Assembly: GCF_004379255.2 (NCBI RefSeq)
Contig: NC_056036.1
Location: forward strand, 38,578,076-38,642,075
Direction: 5' to 3'
From: Salvia splendens
Lineage: Eukaryota > Streptophyta > Magnoliopsida > Lamiales > Lamiaceae
Length of the DNA: 64,000 bases
The position numbers were made by a program, and so were the translations under genes. The stretch's first letter is position 1; each line of letters starts with the position of its first letter. Of the stretch, positions 11,274-20,532 are shown in pieces. The notes beneath the pieces were generated by a model, which worked only from the letters and a program-made list of their open reading frames with translations, searched no databases and was not told the origin of the DNA.

Positions 11274-12667
11274 ATGCCTGATCAAGCTTGTAACAACGCC
11301 AACCTGGGTATGCTACTTGAAGATCTTCAGTTTATATACCGTGTGGAGACGACAGTTCTAGTTGAGAAATATGTGTGTGCAAAAACTGCTAGAAGTAGAC
11401 GACGAATCCTAGACAGAGCGAGACGGTACAGCGTGATAAAAAAGATCCCCGAACAAGTCAAGTATCTGGACAAACTCGTCCATGTGACCGACGCAGACTG
11501 TGTAGCAAATCTGAGAATGGATCGTAACACCTTCGCTAAGTTATGTCGGATCCTACACGCAAGGGGTGGACTGAGGATAGGAAAAACCTTAGGTGTTGAG
11601 GAACAAGTCGCAATGTTTCTGGGTGTACTCGCACATCATAACAAGAACCGTGTGGTTAAGTTCCATTTTGCACGATCTGGTGCAACTGTCTCACAATGCG
11701 TGCACAAAGTGCTTGCTGCAGTGCTGAGCCTACACTCGGTATTGCTATCAAAACCCACCCCCGTACCCGCTGACTGTACAGATCACAGATGGAAATGGTT
11801 CACGGTACTTTTCTATGATCCTAGGTATGCTTGAAAAATTTAGCATAGTGTTCATTTACTAATCTTTGGCTGACTTTTATTTTTTGTCAGGGTTGTCTTG
11901 GGGCATTGGACGGTACCCATATCAATGTGCTAGTCAGCAACGAAGATAAACCTCGGTATCGCACAAGGAAGGGGCAGATAGCGACGAATACCCTCGCTGT
12001 TTGCGATCGCAACATGCAGTTCATGTACTTCTTGCCAGGATGGGAGGGGTCAGCCGGAGACTCGCGAGTTCTAAGGGATGCAGTATCCCGAAATAATGGT
12101 TTCAAGGTCCCCCAAGGTATTTCAAAATCAACACCTATATTGCAGTCAATGTTGAGCTTATTGTTTGGGTACTATGAATTGTAAACTGAAACCATTTAAA
12201 CAAAATGTCACGCAGGGTGTTACTACTTATGTGATAATGCGCATGCCAACTGTAACGGATTTTTAACCCCCTACAGGGGGGTTCGGTATCATCTAAAAGA
12301 GTGGGGAGTCGGTACAGAAAAGCCACAAGACCCTAAGGAAATGTTTAATATGAGGCACACCAAAGCTAGGAACATTATTGAGAGGGCATTTGCAGTACTT
12401 AAGATGCGGTGGGGCATACTTCGTAGCGCATCTTTTTATCCAATTCAGACACAAATTCGCCTAATTATGAGCTGTTTTTTACTTCACAACTTCATTCGCC
12501 AAGAGATGGATGTAGACCCTGTTGAAGTTGAGCTTGACTACGACGAGCCTGCTATTTTACCTGAAGAAGACAGCATAGGCGTCGACTACGTTGACAGCGT
12601 TGAGCCATCTGCTCAATGGACGCAGCTTCGGGATGCACATGCGCTAAACATGTGGAATAATAGTTGA
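11274..12667 (+). CDS. PIF/Harbinger DDE transposase (HARBI1-like nuclease), three exons
   Basis: Exons read as 11,274-11,804, 11,891-12,116 and 12,216-12,667, joined by GT-AG introns with the frame kept, giving about 402 aa. The N-terminal part holds the helix-rich region and the HRWKWF segment. The DDE_Tnp_4 nuclease core follows: [11 protein letters not shown] (first Asp), [13 protein letters not shown] (second Asp) and [13 protein letters not shown] (Glu). All three catalytic acids are present and no stop interrupts the frame. The enzyme would cut and join transposon ends in the nucleus, normally with a Myb-like partner, which this element also encodes. The ATG at 11,274 was chosen as the first in frame. 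Lengths of around 400 aa are usual for the family. It looks potentially functional, but expression cannot be judged. Confidence 0.88.
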
Positions 12668-12959
12668 CCATGTATGCATGAAGATATTACTACAAGTGTC
12701 ATGTTAACGGGAATCATCTGGGGTTTATGGGTTTAATGTTTGTCCTATTCGGTGTTCTGATTGGAAGGAATATGTAGTGACATGAAGTAACAAGTAAACC
12801 ACTGCTGTTGTTGTATTTTGCGTAGGAAGCTATGTATTTTGCGTAGGAAGTTATTGGTGAAAAATTGTATTAAAATTCTACTAAAAACTATTTTCACTTA
12901 ATGGATTTTCCATTCTAAATCAAGGCGATTTTCCAATTTAGATGTTCAAGGTACCAACG
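12668..12959. other. Transposase 3' flank leading into the satellite
   Basis: This holds a short direct repeat (TATTTTGCGTAGGAAG, near 12,815-12,850) and AT-rich sequence. A poly(A) signal would be expected here, but no clear AATAAA was seen. Nothing else recognised. Confidence 0.4.
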
Positions 12960-13677
12960 CGAAGCTATTTTGAAGACGAAGAGAATGATAGTTTTGCCGG
13001 ATAGAATGATACTCTGAGTTGATAAAATGATAAAATGATAAAATGATAGGTTTATTGCATAGAATGATAGTTTTGCCGGATAGAATGATACTTTCAGTTG
13101 ATAAAATGATACTCTGAATGATAAAATGATACTCTGAATTTCGCCAAATATCACGTAAAATGATAAAATGATAAAATGATAGTTTTGCCCGATAGAATGA
13201 TACTTTCAGCCGATAGAATGATACTTTCAGCCGATAGAATGATAGGTATTTTTGGTGAATAAAATGACATTTTTGTTTAATAAAATGATACTTTTACCTT
13301 ATAAAATGATAATCTAAGCGGATAAAATGACAGTTAGCTTATAAAAATGATAGTTTAGCTGGAGAAATTGCATATAAGCTGATAAAATGATACTTTAACG
13401 TGACAAAATGACAAAACTGATAAAATGATACTTTTGCCCGATAGAATGAAAGTATCATTCTACCCGGCAAAACTATCATTCTATCGGCTGAAAGTATCAT
13501 TTTATCCGGAAAAACTATCATTTTATCAGTTTTATGTCATTTTGTCACGTTAAAGTATCATTTTATCAGCTTATATGCAATTTCTTCAGCTAAACTATCA
13601 TTTTTATAAGGTTACTGTCATTTTATCCGCTTAGATTATCATTTTATAAGGTAAAAGTATCATTTTATTAAACAAAA

Positions 13678-15850
13678 ATGTCATTTTATACACACAAAAT
13701 ACCTATCATTCTATCGGCTGAAAGTATCATTCTACCAGGCAAAACTATCATTCTATCGGCTGAAAGTATCATTCTATCCGGAAAAACTATCATTTTATCA
13801 GTTTTATGTCATTTTGTCACGTTAAAGTATCATTTTATCAGCTTATATGCAATTTCTTCAGCTAAACTATCATTTTTATAAGGTTATTGTCATCTTATCC
13901 GCTTAGATTATCATTTTATAAGGTAAAAGTATCATTTTTTAAGCAAAAATGTCATTTTATACACACAAAATACCTATCATTCTATCGGCTGAAAGTATCA
14001 TTCTACCCGGCAAAACTATCATTCTATCGGCTGAAAGTATCATTCTATCCGGAAAAACTATCATTTTATCAGTTTTATGTCATTTTGTCACGTTAAAGTA
14101 TCATTTTATCAGCTTATATGCAATTTCTTCAGCTAAACTATCATTTTTATAAGGTTACTGTCATCTTATCCGCTTAGATTATCATTTTATAAGGTAAAAG
14201 TATTATTTTATTAAACAAAAATGTCATTTTATACACACAAAATACCTATCATTCTATCGGCTGAAAGTATCATTCTACCCGGCAAAACTATCATTCTATC
14301 GGCTGAAAGTATCATTCTATCCGGAAAAACTATCATTTTATCAGTTTTATGTCATTTTGTCGCGTTAAAGTATCATTTTATCAGCTTATATGCAATTTCT
14401 TCAGCTAAACTATCATTTTTATAAGGTTACTGTCATCTTATCCGCTTAGATTATCATTTTATAAATTAAAAGTATCATTTTATTAAACAAAAATGTCATT
14501 TTATACACACAAAATACCTATCATTATATCGGCTGAAAGTATCATTCTACCCGGCAAAACTATCATTCTATCGGCTGAAAGTATCATTCTATCCGGAAAA
14601 ACTATCATTTTATCAGTTTTATGTCATTTTGTCACGTTAAAGTATCATTTTATCAGCTTATATGCAATTTCTTCAGCTAAACTATCATTTTTATAAGGTT
14701 ACTGTCATCTTATCCGCTTAGATTATCATTTTATAAGGTAAAAGTATTATTTTATTAAACAAAAATGTCTTTTTATACACACAAAATACCTATCATTCTA
14801 TCGGCTGAAAGTATCATTCTACCCAGCAAAACTATCATTCTATTGGCTGAAAGTATCATTCTATCCGGAAAAACTACCATTTTATCAGTTTTATGTCATT
14901 TGTCACGTTAAAGTATCATTTTATCAGCTTATATGCAATTTCTTCAGCTAAACTATCATTTTTATAAGGTTACTGTCATCTTATCCGCTTAGATTATCAT
15001 TTTATAGATTAAAAGTATCATTTTATTAAACAAAAATGTCATTTTATACACACAAAATACCTATCATTCTATCGGCTGAAAGTATCATTCTACCCGGCAA
15101 AACTATCATTCTATCGGCTGAAAGTATCATTCTATCCGGAAAAACTATCATTTTATCAGTTTTATGTCATTTTGTCGCGTTAAAGTATCATTTTATCAGC
15201 TTATATGCAATTTCTTCAGCTAAACTATCATTTTTATAAGGTTACTGTCATCTTATCCGCTTAGATTATCATTTTATAAATTAAAAGTATCATTTTATTA
15301 AACAAAAATGTCATTTTATACACACAAAATACCTATCATTATATCGGCTGAAAGTATCATTCTACCCGGCAAAACTATCATTCTATCGGCTGAAAGTATC
15401 ATTCTATCCGGAAAAACTATCATTTTATCAGTTTTATGTCATTTTGTCACGTTAAAGTATCATTTTATCAGCTTATATGCAATTTCTTCAGCTAAACTAT
15501 CATTTTTATAAGGTTACTGTCATCTTATCCGCTTAGATTATCATTTTATAAGGTAAAAGTATTATTTTATTAAACAAAAATGTCTTTTTATACACACAAA
15601 ATACCTATCATTCTATCGGCTGAAAGTATCATTCTACCCGGCAAAACTATCATTCTATTGGCTGAAAGTATCATTCTATCCGGAAAAACTACCATTTTAT
15701 CAGTTTTATGTCATTTTGTCACGTTAAAGTATCATTTTATCAGCTTATATGCAATTTCTTCAGCTAAACTATCATTTTTATAAGGTTACTGTCATCTTAT
15801 CCGCTTAGATTATCATTTTATAGATTAAAAGTATCATTTTATTAAACAAA
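13678..15850 (+). repeat. Tandem array of a 272-bp unit, eight full copies
   Basis: The landmark ATGTCWTTTTATACACAC occurs at 13,678, 13,949, 14,221, 14,493, 14,764, 15,036, 15,308, 15,580 and 15,851, giving a period of 271-272 bases. Each unit contains about twelve diverged copies of the 22-25-base TATCATTYTATC module. Copies differ by only a few bases. Shared variants show a higher-order arrangement: units at 14,221/14,493/14,764 carry the same diagnostic changes as units at 15,036/15,308/15,580. Confidence 0.95.
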
Positions 15851-15949
15851 AATGTCATTTTATACACACAAAATACCTATCATTCTATCGGCTGAAAGTA
15901 TCATTCTACCCCGACAAAACTATCATTCTATCGGCTGAAAGTATCATTC

Positions 15950-16520
15950 TATCCGGCAAAACTATCATTTTATCATTTTATCATTTTACGTGATATTTGG
16001 CGAAATTCAGAGTATCATTGTATTAGTCAAGAGTATCATTTTATCAACTCAGAGTATCATTCTATCCGGCAAAACTATCATTCTATGCAATAAACCTATC
16101 ATTTTATCATTTTATCATTTTATGTGATATTTGGCGAAATTCAGAGTATCATTTTATCAACTCAGAGTATCATTCTATCCGGCAAAACTATCATTGTATG
16201 CAATAAACCTATCATTTTATGAGTCAGTCAAAAGTATCATTTTATCAACTCAGAGTATCATTCTATCCGGCAAAACTATCATTCTGTGCAATAAACCTAT
16301 CATTTTATCATTTTATCAGTCAGTCAAAAGTATCATTTTATCAACTCAGAGTATCATTCTATCCGGCAAAACTCTCATTCTATGCAATAAACCTATCATT
16401 TTATCATTTTATCATTTTACATGATATTTGGCGAAATTCAGAGTATCATTTTATCATTCAGAGTATCATTTTATCAACTCAGAGTATTATTCTATCCGGC
16501 AAAACTATCATTCTATGCAA
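15950..16520 (+). repeat. Second tandem unit of about 100-130 bp at the outer edge of the palindrome
   Basis: Several imperfect copies of a unit made of TTTGGCGAAATTCAGAGTATC, ATTTTATCAACTCAGAGTATC, TATCCGGCAAAACTATC and TATGCAATAAACCTATC. The corresponding region of the left arm (about 12,975-13,160, reverse complement) has about one and a half copies, so this edge also expanded on the right only. Confidence 0.8.
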
Positions 16521-16977
16521 TAAACCTAACATATATCATTTTATCATTATTAAACAAAAGTATCATTTTATCATTTGAAACTATCATTTTATCCCCTCAA
16601 ACTATCATTTTATGATGCAAAAGTATCATTTTATCATCCAAAAAATCTAAAACTATCATTATTAAAAACATGCAAAAACCGTGTTTATCACCCTCTTAAT
16701 TTGAGGCTAACCTATTTTGATTTTCTGTCATTACTAAACTTGTTTGCTTCACAACTACCGAATTAATAAGACCTTCAATTGCTGTCACACCATGGCTGAA
16801 GCAACTTAAATGCGACGGGACTCCAATAGACAGCGCAACTCTAGACTCTTGATGCCCCTAAAAATGGTGGTGCCAAGTAATGAGTGAATTTATCCACAAG
16901 AGCTCAGCTTGGTGTTAATACTCTATCTTATTAATTACGGTGGGTGGTTACAAGTCATCAACCACTAATAACATCCA

Positions 16978-16986
16978 TTATATAAG
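16978..16986 (+). promoter_or_regulatory. Possible TATA box for the plus-strand Myb/SANT gene
   Basis: TTATATAAG lies about 63 bases upstream of the ATG at 17,049, in the first non-satellite sequence after the array. Position and sequence fit a plant TATA element; there is no other support. Confidence 0.35.
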
Positions 16987-17048
16987 TTCATAACTACTCA
17001 TGGCACAAACCACCAGCTTCAAACTTTATTTTCTATCATATTGCGCCG

Positions 17049-17946
17049 ATGTACATCCCACCCCAGACAGAGTATTTGTACCAAGGCCAATGGAGCGTAG
17101 TTTGTGACACGATCCTTATCGACTGCCTCGAACGTATGAAGGGTCATATTTACTGGGACATGCCACTCTTCCCTAGCTGGATTACTCTCTCAGCTGCCGC
17201 TAAGCTCAAGAATTCCGTCGGGGTTGTGTTTTCTGAAGCTGAGCTGGATGAACGGGTGGAGATCTTAAGAAAACGCTACAAAACCTTCAAGGCATTGGTG
17301 GGCACCAATGGATTTCGTTGGGATCAGCCCACAAAACAAATCATCGCATCTGATGAGATGTGGGAGAAGCTCATCTCGGTATGTTTTTTAAAAATAATTT
17401 CCTTGACTTGAGAAGTGTCTTCGCGGCCATACTATTTATGGATGCCACTTATGTTAAGTACTTATGCAGAAAAATGAGTTCGCTGGCGCATACTATCATC
17501 ATGACGAGCCCATGTTCTCCCAGCTAGCATACATATTCGGGATGAACGACGTCAAGGTGGAGGGGGCGAACGAAGTGGTGGTCATATCGGACAACACCCA
17601 GAAAGTATCCACAGAAGTCTTGGAAGTGTATGAGGCTGGAGTTGTTGAGGATGAAGTGACTTCTCCCATGGTCATCCCCCGTCCACCCGTTTGTCGCAAA
17701 CTTTTTGATGATGGTGCTGATGTCACTGACAGAGAATCGACAACGAAGAAGGGGATGTATTTCATAGATATCGGTTCAGATGGCATGCTTGGGACTCGGT
17801 TCGAGAAGGGTGTGGCGTTACCAAAACCACCACCGATTGTGCATCCTGAGGCAGGCCCATCGGGAAGGTCACCGCATGGGAGTTCATGTGCATCCAATTC
17901 GCCTATTACTTGGTGGCCTCACAACTTCCGCCGTCCACCGTTCTAA
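17049..17946 (+). CDS. Myb/SANT-like DNA-binding protein of the Harbinger element, two exons
   Basis: Exon 1 is 17,049-17,378 and exon 2 is 17,470-17,946 with a GT-AG intron in phase 0, giving about 268 aa. Residues 1-110 fit the plant Myb/SANT-like domain (Myb_DNA-bind_3 type): QWSVVCDTILIDCLERM, then WITLSAAAKLKNSVGVVFSE, ELDERVEILRKRYKTFKAL and GFRWDQPTKQIIASDEMWEK. After the intron comes NEFAGAYYHHDEPMFSQLAYIFG, the usual end of that module, followed by an acidic and proline-rich tail without a recognised fold. In Harbinger elements such proteins bind transposon ends and recruit the transposase. It differs strongly from the minus-strand Myb/SANT protein of the same element, so it is either a second specialised partner or was brought in by nested insertion. 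Confidence 0.78.
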
Positions 17947-18501
17947 GTTGTGTGAGAGAGGTGTCGGTCCCTGTTTAACGCCCAAGAGGGTGATCTTTGT
18001 AAGCTTATGATGAAATCTAGGACCGTAGATTTTAAAATACTCCCTACAATCTTTATTCCGGTCGTATGCTCGTTTTCATTCCTAAGGATGGTATAGGTAT
18101 TTCGTATGTGAATCCATGATGTAATGGTATGGTGGCGATAGAAATATTAATCGCCCGTTTTATAGTTATATCTACCTTTTGTTATTGCATCTCTTCGTAT
18201 TATAAGATGACAATGGTAATTAGGAAGAATTTAGAGTGTAGGATGCCTTAAAAAAGATGGAGGAAGTTAACATAAGGAAATGCAATAGTCTTGATAATGA
18301 AGATGTTCTTAGATAATGCCTGCATCTAATTACAGAAAATGGGATAGATGAACATCTAAATCTATCCTCTATGCAGTTACAGAGTCAAAAAAAGTTTGCA
18401 GATTATACACAAGGAAACATCAAAAGTAAACATACTAGTCCATTAACACACGCTAAACATACTTAAACATAGCAGCAAAAACTACAACTACTCAGAACCG
18501 A
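17947..18501. other. Spacer between the two convergent Myb/SANT genes
   Basis: This holds the 3' ends of the plus-strand gene (stop at 17,946) and of the minus-strand gene (stop at 18,502). It is AT-rich and no further gene was seen. Confidence 0.5.
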
Positions 18502-19724
18502 TCACCCGCAGCGACGACTCTCCTCGATCAGCTTCAGAACATATCCAAGACGCGCAGACGCTGGCATCCCAATGAAAACTTCAAGTCGTTGGGGTTTGTC
18601 ACCCAAGATGTTGCATAAATCATAACGCTGGTCAAGACTTAGCCCATCAACCGTCCCAAGCTTATCAAATACCTCTTGTCGTGCCTTACCCATGTCGAAC
18701 TCGTACCCGATCCTAGATGCTATAACATCCAAACGTGAGTTTGTTTCGGCGTGCAGATTAGCAAGGAAAGCAAACAGCTGAGTATCGGGGGAGCTAGACT
18801 TTCGCTTGAGAGTGTTACCCTTAGTAGTTGACATCTCCTTCTCGGTGTAGCGCGAACTAGACTCGTTAAGCTCAGGACTTACTGTGGCCGGGACACTTCC
18901 ATCAGCGAAAGGTAAATCATCAAATGACGGGTGGTAGTCATTCTCGTTGCACTGACTACCGCCACCCAAATGGGACCTCATGTGCTCTGCAGCGGCATCA
19001 ACCTGTTCAGCACCGCCTCCTCCAGCACGATCCTTTCCGAAAATACACTTCCATTGCTCCCAAAATGGCCACGGCTTATTATGCATAAACTTTGCATCCT
19101 TATTGGCCTACAATAAACAAATTTCGTATTGTTTTATATTAGTTGTCTCAGTAAGAGAAACACATGGGGAATATGGATGAAACTTTTGGATGAAATTAGT
19201 GTAATAACCTGGACAATTTGCTCACATTGCTCGTCATCAATATCAATCTTGAAATCGTTGTGGAGATTGAAACCAACCCCTGTTCGACTCAAGATGGATC
19301 TAAGAATCCCATAACTCTTTTTCCAGGCGCCTATTTTGGATGTGATGTGTGGAGTCCCCCTGAGATCGCAATTTGGAAATTCCGCACGAAGACTCTCCTC
19401 GATCTTGGTCAGGTATCCCGTACGAAATCCATTGTCGGATTTCCATCCATGAGCAACTAGATCTAGCAAAGTGGCGGCTAAGATCTCCTCTTCACGGAAG
19501 ATCCAAATCCGGCGTGAACGGTCCCCCTTACGAAACTTTTGCCTTCCCGAAACAGCCACACCTATTTCGTGGTAAATGTCAGCATATAACATCAAATGCA
19601 TACACTTACAACGACTTCTATGCATAAACATAACAAAAGAAAAAAACAGTAGCAACCAAAACGAACCATCCTGTGAGAAGGTACAAGTACCACTCTGCAT
19701 CATTGGGCGTTTTCCATTTGACAT
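18502..19724 (-). CDS. Myb/SANT-like protein (Harbinger ORF1), three exons
   Basis: On the minus strand, exons read as 19,724-19,667, 19,561-19,209 and 19,107-18,502, GT-AG and in frame, giving about 338 aa. Exon 2 holds the domain: RRIWIFREEEILAATLLDL, GWKSDNGFRTGYLTKIEES, PHITSKIGAWKKSYGILRS and GVGFNLHNDFKIDIDDEQC. Exon 3 begins ANKDAKFMHNKPWPFWEQW. This order is that of the L10-interacting-Myb-like partner protein in plant PIF/Harbinger elements. The C-terminal 100 residues (from about SSPDTQLFAFLANLHAE) look like a helical oligomerisation region. It lies at the opposite end of the element from the transposase and points toward it. The start in the short first exon is the weakest part of the model. 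Confidence 0.8.
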
Positions 19725-19935
19725 ACCACCTACAAGGACAATCAAAGCAGTTAATTGATGCCATAAATGCATCAATATCATATACAATTCATTCAAAAGG
19801 TACCTTCCTGTGAGAAGGTATCATTACTACTCTGCATCATTGGGCGTTTTCCATTTGACATACCACCTACAAGGACCAATTAAAGCAGTAATTTTATGCC
19901 ACCGATGCATCAATATCATATACAATTCAGACAAA
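19671..19935. repeat. Tandem duplication of about 135 bp covering the first exon of the Myb gene
   Basis: The segment containing CTGCATCATTGGGCGTTTTCC, ACATACCACCTACAAGGAC and ATGCATCAATATCATATACA occurs at 19,671-19,802 and again at 19,808-19,935 with scattered differences. The proximal copy provides the inferred first exon; the distal copy duplicates the same ATG and could act as an alternative first exon or as leader. Confidence 0.85.
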
Positions 19936-20513
19936 TCGTGTGTTGCTTCAAGCTCCCCAAATTTTGCCCAACCAATTGATGATAATAAATGGCGATTAAA
20001 TTGCATACTCAGCTCTACTATCCCAACCCATTAGGTACTAAGCTTTATACGGTGTAAGATCCGAGGGGTCTCTGGTATATAGCCCCATTACAGCAGTCGA
20101 AAATACAGCTTTACAACAACGAAGAAGATGATTGCATACCGGTTGATCGAAAGAGTCCGGACTGCATTTTGAGTTGCGGGAACGATTCTGCACTCTCCTC
20201 CAAATGTGAGTTCTCCAATTGAGAATGAAGCTTATTTATTGAGAGATTTACGCCGCTCAAATTTTTCAAAGTCGCGCCTAAATTTTGGCATTCCTGCGAA
20301 ACATGTTTTTAACCCAAATGAAGGGGCAATTTTGGCAGAACATGATTGTTGGTCAATATAGTATTCAATTAATTATTTTTTCAATGACAAAACTGCATCT
20401 ATTTATTAAACACTGAAAGCATGGGAGTGGTGTTAATTAAGTGGGCCCTACTCCCTCAATTCTAACTCAGTTTTATATCTCACTTTCCCATATCAGGGTA
20501 ACTAAACACGCCC
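19936..20513. other. Right subterminal region of the large Harbinger element
   Basis: This would contain the promoter of the minus-strand Myb gene and the transposase-binding subterminal sequence. No clear TATA element was pinned down. It ends in the inverted terminal repeat. Confidence 0.4.
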
Positions 20514-20532
20514 TTAGTGTTATTCAATTTTA

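Larger units (their letters stand above)
12960..16650. repeat. Asymmetric palindromic satellite built on a TATCATTYTATC motif
   Basis: Every 22-25 bases the motif TATCATTTTATC or TATCATTCTATC recurs. Up to about 13,445 it appears as the reverse complement (GATAAAATGATA); from about 13,446 to 16,650 it is in the plus orientation. The left arm (about 485 bp) reads, in reverse complement, like the outer part of the right arm: same order of the TTTGGCGAAATTCAGAGTATC, TATGCAATAAACC and ACAAAAATGTCATTTTAT segments. The right arm is about 3.2 kb because a 272-bp unit and a shorter outer unit have been amplified only on that side. The apparent short proteins here (MSFYTHKIPII...) are translations of the repeat and not genes. 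Confidence 0.93.
10393..20513. mobile_element. Large PIF/Harbinger element with three genes and an internal satellite
   Basis: The left end GGGCCTGTTCACCTTATTAG and the right end, read inward as GGGCGTGTTTAGTTACCCTG, form imperfect inverted repeats; both also carry GATATRGG about 20 bases in. TTA lies immediately outside each end (10,390-10,392 and 20,514-20,516). Inside are a DDE transposase (plus strand, 11,274-12,667), a Myb/SANT-like protein (plus, 17,049-17,946) and a second Myb/SANT-like protein (minus, 18,502-19,724). Transposase plus Myb/SANT partner is the standard two-gene content of autonomous PIF/Harbinger elements. A palindromic satellite of about 3.7 kb between the genes makes the element, at 10.1 kb, far larger than usual. 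All three frames look open, so recent activity is plausible. Confidence 0.82.

Noticed and set aside
13678..15783. Repeated 67-residue open frames (MSFYTHKIPII...) in the satellite
   Set aside because: They are translations of the 272-bp unit, which is not a multiple of three. Similar frames occur on the other strand, and copies with single-base losses are tolerated.
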